Source: Ischnura elegans
Lineage: Eukaryota > Arthropoda > Insecta > Odonata > Coenagrionidae
Length of the DNA stretch: 64,000 nucleotides
NCBI RefSeq assembly: GCF_921293095.1
Contig: NC_060252.1
Location: forward strand, 3,596,001-3,660,000
Reading direction: 5' to 3'
Part shown: positions 46,076-56,655 of the stretch, in pieces
How the letters are laid out: each line of letters starts with the position of its first letter
How positions within the stretch are numbered: position 1 is the stretch's first letter
The notes under the pieces: generated by a model
Seen by the model: the letters and a program-made list of their open reading frames with translations, nothing else
The model's database searches: none
Told to the model about the DNA's origin: nothing
Position numbers and translations under genes: made by a program

Positions 46076-48040
46076 CAGTGAAACCTCTATGTAGTGAACC
46101 TCTTTACATCGTAAACCTCCATACTTCGTACCAACCCTCTGGTCCCGTCAGATTTACATGTAAATTTATAGGCAAACCTCTATATAGTGAACCTCTTTAT
46201 CTCGTAAAACCTCCATATATCGTACCAACAAGACAGCCCCAAGATGGCCTAACTACCTCCGCAAATCGTACCGAGACAACTATAGAGACCATTAATGCAG
46301 CCGCGATTACCTACAAGGAAAGACATTTTCAGCGATAAATGTTTCACGCTTATTTTTTCTTATACACCTTTAATAATTTTGACGTTAACCATTAGTTAGG
46401 GCATCCAACTATCCAAATCATATTAAGTGACGGTAAATGAAGACAGAACACATCGTTTTCTCTCGAATCATGGTCAAAATCGCGCGATAGCACTCATTTT
46501 CTTTTACTGGTGGCTTTATTTTCTTGAAAGTGCCTACATACTATGTTCAGTTAATAAAAGAGGCGACCAGCGCAGCCTATAATCACTTGCTGACGGAAAT
46601 ATTTCAACTAACTTCACTCCCATCCATGGAGACAGAATTACTCGACCGCATTGCTACTTCCGCTTCTAAAATGAAAATATTTCATGAATTTCCCGTGACT
46701 TGAAATAAATCAAGTACAGTTTCGCAATTATTTCATTCCCATATTTCCCGGTGTAGCACTTTCTTACTACCGCCTTGGTAATTTTTTCGATGCTTTCGTA
46801 AACGATCGTAGTTTACAATTTATTGCGCTTAGCGACAGTCATATGTCTTGTCTGCGTATTTATGCCGCGAAATCTGACTCTTCCATCGGGAGACCGGGAC
46901 GTCAATTTCTAGCAATACTGAACGAACATCAATCCATGCACGACAGTGTTAGGTGAAGGAGACAGCTAAGTAGCTGATACGCGGTAGGGCAATGAAATTT
47001 TTTGCCGTCGCCGCCGCATTCTGAAGTAGTTCGCCCAGCATTCTCACCAGGAAATCACGTCCTTTCGCAGACCTAGCATTTCTGTGTGCCCTCGACAGAG
47101 TTTTTCTTCGGAACGCTACGTGCATTGTATTTTGGAGAAAGGGAATTCAACAAAATTTTCCAAAGTTACGCTCAATGTTTTGTCTATTTTTTGCAGTAGT
47201 CACGTGTTTATTAATTTTTTTAAATCCTTAACAAGTCACATGTTATAAGAATGATAAATCAATTCTAAAAGATATAAAAAGGATTATTTTCAATTATTTG
47301 CCATAAAATATGAAAAAATATGAAAATTACTTAATTAATCATAGGCTGATGATTGATTCGAGAAATAGAAGAAGGCGACTGCTTGACATTACCGTATAAT
47401 TAGCAATTTTCCTAGCCATCAATGAGGACAGTCAGAAGGCAGTGACCTTTGGAATACCATCTTTCACCCTCCTATCTATTTTAAACAACCGAGGAAAAAC
47501 AGAAGAAACTGTATATCTAGGCTGCACAAATAAAAAAAAACTCAGGCAGTTAAATACGAGGATGAAGAAATTATGCTTAGAAATACAAAACTATTGTTCT
47601 TTCCTCCGAACACTATTAGTAAATTACAATCCTTAGACCAGGGAATTATTTCGTAGGTCAAAAGGCATAAACGAAAACAGCTAGTGATTTATTTATAGTG
47701 AAAATGACAATAAAAATTGCTTGTGGAATTGAAAACATTATTTCGAAAGAGTTTGAAAAAAAATTTAAGCAAACCCATTAACTAATTTATTTTCTAAAAA
47801 GGACTCTTGAACAATTTACTTTTACCTTTGTGTAATATTTAATTGTAAATATATGTTCACTTTTGCATACCTATATGTTTAAATATATTAATATAATGGC
47901 TTAAAAGACAGTAGCACCTTTCATTTCCCAAGGATATGAAAAAATGGTGCCTACCACTAAAACCTCTCTATAGTGAACCTCAATACATCAAATTGCCCAA
48001 ATTTTGGTCCCCTCCATTACGATGTAAAGAGGTTTTACTG
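46076..48040. mobile_element. Pogo-like element P1, 1965 bp
   Basis: The left TIR is CAGTGAAACCTCTATGTAG, and the right TIR, inverted, reads CAGTAAAACCTCTTTACATC. Both are flanked by TA (46074-46075 and 48041-48042). The interior is homologous, in opposite orientation, to 56656-60116. No transposase frame is seen. Confidence 0.85.
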
Positions 48041-48141
48041 TACTACTTATTACATGGAGCGGTGGGAATACGAGTGCGTTCATGTTATTGCAACAAAGAA
48101 GATCACAGTCACGAAAAGAAAGCTCTAAATGTAAAGTACAA

Positions 48142-49179
48142 TTAAATTTCATTGGTAACATACTCCCTGCCATTATCACACCTGAAACGACTTAACTTTG
48201 TACAAAAATGAGATGTTGCCATTTTCTCATAAATCTTCAGATAATGAAAGGCTTCTGACTTTGTTTTCAAGAAATACACAGCAGTAAAATGGGTATAATT
48301 ATCCACGAGTGTCATTATATACTTCATCCCATCATATGACATTGGAGATACTGGTCCAACCAGATCACTATGCACAAGTTCCAATGGACGTTTTGCTCTG
48401 AGTCTTCCGTGCATGTGTGGTAGTTTTGTTTGTTTTCCAGTCACGCAATGCTCGCATATACTCTTGAACTTATCTTCTTTAATTCCATCCACCAGTGTGG
48501 TTAATTTCTTTAAACCATCTTTGGAAATGTGTCCTAGTCTTTGGTGCCATAAATGTTCTGCTTCCATTGAAAGGCAAGCTGTGTGTGCTCTCCGAAAAAT
48601 AATTTTGTACAATTTTCCACAGCGCCTGGCAACTGCTACTGTTCGACCACCTTTCAAAATTTTTCCTATTCCATCTGCAAACAGCACACCATAACCATGA
48701 GAATCCAATTTTTGAACTGATAGGAGATTCATCTCAAGATCAGGTACCCTTAACACGTTTGCAATGTGTAACTTAACCCATTTTCCGTTATTAAAAATAA
48801 CACCATCTATATCCCCTTTTTCTTTGGCAGTCATCAGCTGTCCAGTTTTAGCAACTTTAATGTTGATGGGTATCTTCAATGGAGTAACATTGCTGAGAGG
48901 AGTTAGTTCCCCAACTAAATGCTCAGTAGCTGCAGAGTCTAAAGTAAAACTTATTTCACCTTCAGACTGTGAGCTTGTTCCCATAGCAGTTGATTCCTCC
49001 TCCATTGTCATCTTCTTGTCTTCTATCTCCGCATGTGCTGCAAAGCTGATTCCATAGTCGTCTGCTGAAGATTCTTCATCGTCGTTGGCTGCATGAGCGT
49101 GCCCACTTTTATTTTTACCCTTCCAGCATTCAGCCCTTAAATGACCTTGTTTACCACAGTTGTGACAGCGAATATGAAA
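48142..49179 (-). pseudogene. Copia pol fragment: zinc knuckle, protease, integrase (truncated)
   Basis: Continues the gag frame past a stop at 49180. It holds CHNCGKQGHLRAEC (zinc knuckle, about 49162-49121), the protease block FTLDSAATEHLV (usual DSG changed to DSA), the GAG-pre-integrase motifs LWHQRLGHIS and CEHCVTGKQ, and the integrase core start HSDLVGPV with CDNGREYVTNE. It stops inside the integrase at 48142. The rest of integrase, reverse transcriptase and RNase H are gone. Confidence 0.9.
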
Positions 49180-49938
49180 TTAATTTTCATTCTTTACCTC
49201 GGCTAAGTCATTCTTCCGTGTATTCCGATAGTTGTTCTTTACTCGTTTGGACTGTGTAGCGAATGCCATCGTAGATGGAACCTCAGAATTCATATCCTGC
49301 TCTCCGTCAGCCAAAAACGATCGCTTGGATTCCTCATCAAGTAATCTGTTCTTCACAAAAGCTAAGGTTAGTCTATCAGTAGACATTGTCTCTACGGCTG
49401 TGACGACCACGTTATATTCTTGCGGCAAGGTAGGCAATAAATGACAAATTATATCCGGCTCACTCACATTGGAGCCCGTTGACTTCAGTTGACGAATCAG
49501 TCGATCGAAATGAAGAAAATGATTTTCTAGATTTTCTTTCTTCGGTTTATGTTGACAAGCCGGAGATAAAAGCTGTCTTCTAATTTGTAACTGAGTTGCT
49601 AAACCTTTCCTTTCAAAAGTGTCTTTCAGCTCCTTCCATACGCTGTATGCTGATATTTTTCCTTTTGCGTACTCCAAATGACTGTTCGCAAGCTTCCGAA
49701 TTATTAGTCCTTGGCATCTTTTGTCTTGATTCCGCAATTTAGCGTTCGCTTCTTCTCGAGCTGTACGTTCCGACGCTGCTTCATTTAGGATCAGTCCTGG
49801 ATAAACTGGTTCTTCCTCGGTGAGTGTCAAGAGATCTAATTCATCCAATAACGTTTCCATACGAAATTTCCAGTCCTCGTATTCTTTCCCGTCGAACAAA
49901 GGAACTTTGAATCTGTCGTCTTGATATTCCGCCGCCAT
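49180..49938 (-). pseudogene. Copia gag (252 codons), ended by premature stop
   Basis: Begins MAAEYQDDRFKVPLFDGKEY and carries the copia-type capsid region (UBN2-like), with RQLLSPACQHKPKKENLENH and YNVVVTAVETMS. A TAA at 49180-49182 interrupts what was one gag-pol frame immediately before the zinc knuckle. The element cannot move by itself. Confidence 0.9.
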
Positions 49939-50050
49939 CCTTCAGCGTAAATTTTTCCAACAGAATTTCAATGTTAACTATTGTGGAACTTCGTTGTTAA
50001 ATGTATCTCGCAAAAATGATGATTATGATTCTAATTGAAGCTTAATGACT

Positions 50051-50064
50051 GGGTGCCCATAACC
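50051..50064 (-). other. Copia primer-binding site
   Basis: Directly after the LTR end (CA), the minus strand reads GGTTATGGGCACCC. Drosophila copia has GGTTATGGGCCC at the same place, an internal initiator-Met tRNA site. This copy has an A for C. Confidence 0.75.
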
Positions 50065-51868
50065 TGATATTTTAGAGGTACAAAGGTTCAGAGAAATAAG
50101 AAAGCCGTGCATTCCAGTCAGACAACAATACCCAGACTGCCTGATACACACGTATCGAACCTTTTTATTAGAGATGGGTCGAATAGCAGATTTCTCGAAT
50201 TCGAATATTAAATCATTGCTTGAATATTGGAATACCTCGAATACTAAATGATGAATGCTGGAATGTTTGACTCGGTTGCCTATGCAGCAGGCAACACAAG
50301 ATTTTGGGGAGTAATTTTGATTTCCTTTAAATGATTTGAACAGGAATTTAGCTGATTAAAGAATATTTTTATTTTATGGAAACAATTGGGCATATAATTA
50401 ATTCAACTAACATCGCTTTACCCCCACTCCTGCTGCCAAGTGCTAGCTGACAATCTGAGGCATTTTGCAACATACAAGCTCTTTTCCACCGGATTTTCTT
50501 CAATTATTTTCAGTCCATCTTAGGGAGTTCTCACGAGATAAGAAGATGAATTGGAATTGCTATCAGGGAGAAACCAAATATTCTGAGAAAATATCCCTTT
50601 GTCTGGGACTGTTACAATAAAGATTTATAGCACCACTCATAAATTGTAACTTGATATATGTTTTCGGAAAAAAATACCGCATCAACTTCCGAGAAGCTCT
50701 GCTGCTCATATCGAGTTTCGCCAGAATGCTAAGTCTCCGTCGTATTTTGGCATATATTTCTTTGCGTAAAATGCTTAAATAAACTCAGAAATACGTCGTG
50801 TTTGGTCTTATTCTTTTTGAAATTACGAGCGCATTACTAATATTTCAATTCAATAAAGGTGTAACATCAATTGACGAAAGTCATTCTTAGACACCTTTTG
50901 TTCTAATAGATGACTCATGCAGCGGTTGACCTCCACAGAAATGGGGAACTTCGAAGCTGGTAGGAAAAAAAAGGTCAGTGGGGGAGAAAAGGGAGGGCCC
51001 GAAACACGTTTCTATTGTTCTCGTTTAACTTGGTATTTTTTCGAAGCTAAAGTCTTCGTAATATGATCCCTGCGCGAGCTGTGACCTTTTTTTATTTCGA
51101 AGAAGAGGAAAGCCTCAGAGCTAGTGCTGAATGGAGAGGGATACCGGATCTTGGGAAATGCGCTTATGTAAGTATCCCACGGTATTCTCTCACAGCAGTT
51201 GACCTCCAGAAATGGGGAACTTCGAAGCAGGTAGCCAGAAAAAGGTCAGTGGGTGAGAAAAGGGGGGAGGGCGTGAAACACGTTTTTATTGTTCTCGTAA
51301 CTCGATATTTTTTTCGAAGCAGGGGTCTTCGTAATGCGATCCCTGCGCGAGCTGGGACCTTTTGTTTGATTTCGGAGAAGAGGAAAGCGTCAGAGTGGGT
51401 GAGGCGAGTGCTGAATGGAGGGGGATAGCGGATAGTGGGAAATGCCCTAAGGTTGCTATCCCACGGCACTGAGGTTCTCCTGGTGGGGGGAATCGGGGAT
51501 TTTCGGATTTTTTCACCCGACCATTTTCGGTTCCCCTCGTCAAACTCTTTTCACCGCTAAAATCCACGAATTTGATGCAATTCGTCAACTTGCGTAAAAC
51601 GGCGCTGCGAGCACTAAATGACTACAGTTCTCTACATTTTTCCGAGTCAACTACCAACGACGTGCGTGCGACAGTGTATGACGCGAAATTCAAAGTATTC
51701 GAGGTATTCGAGGCGGTTTTTTTCGCATAACTATTCGAAACCTCGAATATCGAGTACTTTCTAGTATTCGAGGTATTCGAGTATTTGCGGATACTATTCC
51801 CACATCTCTACTTTTTATTTATATTGCAAACGTCCAAACAAACAGATAGAATTGCATACATTCCAACA
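50065..51868 (-). mobile_element. Copia 5' LTR (about 154 bp) split by a hAT element
   Basis: On the minus strand the LTR begins TGTTGGAATGTATGC at 51868 and ends AAAATATCA at 50065, giving TG...CA termini. The hAT insertion at 50169-51810 and one 8-bp duplication removed, the LTR is 154 bp. It includes TATAAATA, a TATA box, right next to the insertion point. The 3' LTR was not found. Confidence 0.8.
50169..51810. mobile_element. hAT element, 1642 bp, with perfect 8-bp duplication
   Basis: The TIRs read TAGAGATGGGTCGAATAG and the inverse of TAGAGATGTGGGAATAG. CTTTTTAT is duplicated exactly at 50161-50168 and 51811-51818. The subterminal regions are rich in CGAATA(C/T). The interior has a 273-bp tandem duplication (GTTGACCTCC at 50925 and 51198). 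No transposase. Confidence 0.93.
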
Positions 51869-52707
51869 GAATCTAGGTCCCTGTGACGTCACGTGGAGTG
51901 GAATCGCATGGGCGCCAATCTGGCCTTTTTCAAATGAGGATAAAATTTGACCCTTGCCATTCGTCTAAACCCTTATTTCAAAAACCAAATAATTTGTGTA
52001 TTATGAATACACTAATGGTGGGTAACGAATCGCAATCAATGCCTTTCGTTTTCTTTGATGAAGGATACTACCCTTTTGGGAGTATGCCGTTCTTAATTTT
52101 TCTAAAATATATTACGTAGTAATAAATGACTATTCAAGTTGTTCTCAAGGCAAACACACAACAAATTAAATCCGGTATTTATTGGAAGTATCACCCATTT
52201 TGTTCTTTAAATGTTAAGAATTTTATAGATGTTATAAATAATTACAGTGAAACAGCGGTAAATTTTTTGTGCCCCTAGCAGGCATTATGCATATAATGTA
52301 TTTTGTTATTTGGAACGAATGGAACCAAATTTGACGCGTTTATGTCTGAAGTGCAACATTCCAGTGTGAATATCTTTTGGCAGCCCCTTAAAGTATTTGG
52401 GGACAGAATATCTAAGCATGGTGTTTTACCACAAGCAGAAATACAAAGGGGCTAGATTAAAACAACGAAATGCAAGTGCAGTTACATCTACGTTTGTCTG
52501 TAGCATATTTTTGACTAATTTTGTTGACTATTTTTTTAAAGCAACCAGAAAACTTCAGTTTGAAGGTTTCGAAGTTTGTAGTACGAAAATCTGTCAATTC
52601 ATGCTGACAAATACAACTGATAATATAGGAAGGAGCACAGATGATGACAGAAGTGATGTAGTAAAATTCCCCCTGGCAAGAAAAATTTATTACAGGAGAA
52701 ATTGCTA
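51869..52707. other. No gene recognised
   Basis: AT-rich DNA between the copia LTR and the next pogo-like element. Open frames near 52397-52732 overlap on both strands and match no family I know. Confidence 0.4.
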
Positions 52708-52709
52708 TA

Positions 52710-55700
52710 CAGTAAAACTTTGATTTGAACATGCTCTTTGATTTTACATCAAGTCTCGTTTTTACGCAGAGATACTCAAGTCCGGCCGGAAAGCATAGGG
52801 AATTGCAATGGTGAAACTTTTGAATTTACATCTTTTCTTGATTTTACGCAGTTTTTCGATTTTGCGCAGCATTACCCAAGCCCCAAAGAGGCCGCTAATC
52901 TTGATTTTACGCAGTTGTCTTTCGACTTGTTTTGAAAATCCCGACTGGAGCAATATGAAGTTAGGTTATTTATTCGTTTCAATGAGTTGCAAAAAGCAAA
53001 TGCATGGCGGTACATTTCTTGCGGAATTCGTCCAACTCTAACCACGTTTATGCAGTGGATGGCATTAATGTAAAGGCAACAGACGAAGTGAAGTACCTGG
53101 GAGTTACGATAACCTCGAACCTCACGTGGGGAACACATATAAAGAATACTTGCGGCACAGCCCTGAAGAAATTAGGATTCGTCAAGCGTATTGTGGGAAG
53201 ATTTTCGAATGAGAAAGTAAAGGAAAGGTGCTATTTCGCTCTCGTCCGACCGCACCTTGAATATGCAGCGAGCATATGGGATCCGGTGCAGAAAGACTTA
53301 TTCCGCGAACTGAATAAAATTCAAAGGAAGGCTGCGCGTTTCGTCAAAAACTGCTACGGGCGTACAGACAGTGTTACCCAGATGTTAAGCGAATTAGGCT
53401 GGGAGCCGTTGGAGACTCGGAGGCTGCGCGCTAGGCTTAGATTGCTTGAACAATTGAGAATGGATATCTTTAAGAGCGACACAGAGAACATAATATTAGA
53501 GCCACACTATATTTCCAGGTCCGATAGAAGCGATAAATTAAGAGAGATGTTTTGCCGAACGGATAGATATGCGAATTCGTTTTTCCCCCGAACCATAGAG
53601 TACTTTAACGTTGCAAAACGCTAGTCCCAACTTCGTTTGAGCACTTAATTTTTTTTTTAAAGCTGTAAACGGCTGGTGTCCTAACACCCCCTGCCACACG
53701 CCTTTTAGGCGGCTTGCGGGGTATTATGTAGATGTAGAAAAATGAATACAGGAATGGTTGAAATGACGTCGCGCTGTTGAGCGTGAAATTAAAAACATCG
53801 CGAATCTAATTATTGCTTCCCCCTGCGCCCTCTCAGTAATATTTCAGGCTCCTTTACGAACGGGAATATCGCTCTTAGTTCAAATTTGCCGTAGAAGGAT
53901 ATCTTAACCTAAAACATACCGCAATCGCCGTGTATGCGTAACTACTTTTGATTGAGACAGATGATCGCCGGAGATATTAACATTATCACCTTTCGTTTAT
54001 TATTCGACTTATTGATCGACGCTGTTTATAATATATTTACTGTAATTGCAGTAAATGGTCGTTAATCTGTAATTATGAACTACGGAATATCTATCCCTAA
54101 CGGAAGGTTTTCTAGAATTTTGCCAACGCTTTTCCATCGACCCAGCGAAATATAACGGCGAAATGAACCGTTAAAAATTCTCTCGTGCCAACATTTTGGC
54201 TTCCAAGGTGATCCAAAAAAGATAGTCGTACTTCTAGTATGGACGCAAGTCGATAGTGATTCAACACGATGGTAAAAGCAGCATGCGTTGTTTCCTTCCG
54301 CGGGCTAACCCCACATCTGCGGGACGACTGGAGGGAGGGAAAGTTGCTTGCGCGGCGCACTTATCAGAACTGACTGAACTTGTATCTCAATGTCAGTGGG
54401 TTTAAATGAAACATGATTGGAACTTGAATAGCTATTAGCTTAACTCCACTAGGTGGCAAGCGTTTCTTTTTAAAGGAATGGGAGTTAATGCCCTCAGAGA
54501 ATAACTCGCGTCGTCAATCGTCATGTAAACATTGAAGTCAAATTCAAGACGTGAGTGATAAGGCAGTCCCTTTAAACTCAGGAATGGCTTAGCACCATTA
54601 AATCGAAATACAAAAAGTGTCCGGTGTTGTTATCAGATATGGAAAAGCAAAACATTACGTGAAGATGAGTCACACGGCTTGTGAGTCGAAGGTCCCGGCG
54701 CTGAATTCGCGGAAGAATGCCGACAGAGAAGCTATTCCAGGTAGATTCAATCAACTAATGCTAAAATTTCATGGAAAAAATGCTTTTCTAATGCGTAAAA
54801 ATTATAATAAGGGAAAATTGTTCCGGATTATTAATAATTTTTTTATTCATCACTGGCGGCAGTTGCGCGGTTGTTTAAGTAGCTCACTAAAAACAATGAT
54901 CTAAACACCGGAGAAGTCTAAATTTCTGAATATCCTGGGTCCTGTGTGCTCCGTATTATCTATGGTATGCTATGTTATTGTAATTGTAGGTATGCTATGC
55001 TATTGTAATGTTAGGCTCCAAAGGGACCAGGACGTAATGTCCCATCTGCTGGACAGAGTGGTGCACTGGAAGTGGCCTCCACATTACATTCAAGTAGGGA
55101 TAGGGCCATCTCTGATAAGTTTCTGCTACTGCCAGGACTTGAACCCAGGCCCACGGGGTGTAAAGCCTAGCCTTTGTGATGTATTAGCGAAATTTTGCTC
55201 CCTGTTAATGGGGTTACTTTGGATGACTATCCTCAGATATCTCATTTCTTCAATCTCCAATCTTTATTTGTCTGCAGGTAGTTAAATGGATTTCCTGAAA
55301 ACTGCTTTTAATGAGAATATTTTCGAAAGTTAGCTTCTCTGCGAGCATTTAGTTTCACCATTCCGAAATTTCTCCTGGGTAACAGAAGTAATCTTAGTGC
55401 CAGAAATGCTAGCAATTCCACCATGTTGTTTAACCATGGGAAACATTTTCAGGAATGCAAGGTTGTTTCTCTTTGGGTAACACGACATCTGTGGTGTTGC
55501 TTGTGAGTTAATAAGATTATTAGGCTTCATTTTCTTGCCTCCAAAGAGTAATTGAATCCGGGAAACATATATCTGATGCGATTGAAAAGATTTCATGCTC
55601 TTCTACCATAAAACCTCACATATGAGACTTTTTCTGGTTCCAGTTCTGGCTTAAATCACAACTATACAAAAGCATTCTAAAAATAATGAGCAAGTTCTAT

Positions 55701-55794
55701 CCTGAAAACTATACTCCTCCTCAATACCAACTCTTGATTTTACACAGTGCCCATATTTCGGTCCCTCCAACTGCGTAAAATCAAAGTTTTACTG
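52710..55794. mobile_element. Pogo-like element, 3085 bp, with a LINE inserted
   Basis: CAGTAAAACTTTGATTT at 52710 and the inverse at 55794 are flanked by TA (52708-52709 and 55795-55796). TTGATTTTACGCAG blocks recur near both ends. It holds a LINE 3' end (52960-53745). It also holds sequence homologous to the right half of the 41700 element (54850-55640), including a minus SINE-like B box at 55135-55145. Confidence 0.85.
52960..53745 (+). pseudogene. 5'-truncated CR1/jockey-like LINE, RT C-terminus and 3' tail
   Basis: An open frame of 206 codons from 53004 reads VKYLGVTITSNLTWGTHI, LVRPHLEYAASIWDPV, KIQRKAARFVKNCYG and MLSELGWEPLETRR, the thumb region of CR1/jockey-type reverse transcriptase. 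It stops at 53622-53624. The 3' UTR ends GGCTTGCGGGGTATTATGTAGATGTAGA, a hairpin plus ATGTAG-type tail. The intact frame and tail suggest a recent insertion. The catalytic part is missing (5' truncation). Confidence 0.88.
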
Positions 55795-55939
55795 TAAGTG
55801 GTCATAATTTGAGCCAAAGAGGAAAATTTGTACACCTTTCCATTACATCGTCACTCAGAAACCTGGTGTGAAGGATTACATTGCATCACTAGGTAAGGAT
55901 ATTGAGCCTCTTGATTATAAGTCTCAGATTTTTGATTAG

Positions 55940-56655
55940 TGAAATTATTTTGCCCAGGACAAACACTAAGAAGTAAAACACTTCAAGCAATAAGACAGAA
56001 GTATAAAAGGGATGGCTGGACGGAGCTACAAAATGTTGATTTGATGGAATTATAAGCCTTCCATGATCTTCTGGCTTATTCTGCGATTTTCAGATCTAAT
56101 GATGAAGACATTTGCAGAATATTTGCCACAGATGGCACTGTGAGGGAAATTTTCTGATAGTAATGTCAGGACTGTAGTTTAATTCTTACAAGTCTCCATT
56201 TTGATATCCCTGCTGATTGAATGACGGATGCAAAACACAGTATCTCCAATTTCTGACTTATTTTACTTCCTGGTAAAAAACTCCCAATGCTGCTATTGGT
56301 GTGAAATGGTGACTTGCATTGATGAAATGTTAATTGCCTTTCAGGTGCCGATTCCTTTTCAAAATGTATATTCGTAGCATGATCTCCAGGCATGGTTTGA
56401 AAATGATGTGTTTGACTGATGCCGAAAACAATTATCTGTTTAACGCATATTTGTACGCAGGAAAGACACAAATGGGATCGGTTTGTGAGACAAGAACAAA
56501 ACGCTATCAAAAACCATCCAAGCCAGTTCTTCGTCTCTTTGAGCCAATCGTGAGATCCAATGGGAACATCACAGCTTTTAAATTTGTAGAAAATTGGTTC
56601 ACATCCATTAAACTTGTAGAAAATTTAAAAGAAAAAGGATTGATGTACGGTGGTA
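55940..56655 (+). pseudogene. piggyBac-like transposase pseudogene, 5' part
   Basis: With several frame changes and stops the plus strand reads ALQNVDLMEL-type sequence, HFDIPADxMTD, DEMLIAF followed by CRFLFKMYIRS, then KMMCLTDAENNYLFNAYLYA and AFKFVENWFTSIKLVENLKE, then KGLMYGGT. These follow the order of DDE_Tnp_1_7 domain blocks (the DEQL/F-rGR block, the MCDAxxxYxxxAxxYxG block, DNWFTS, KGLTxxGT). It breaks exactly at the TA where element P2 is inserted. Confidence 0.8.

Noticed and set aside
45823-46338. 171-codon plus frame
   Set aside because: Its second half is the repetitive end of element P1, and the first half has no recognisable domain.
48413-49057. Plus-strand frames of 93 and 97 codons
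   Set aside because: Antisense shadows of the copia pol fragment.
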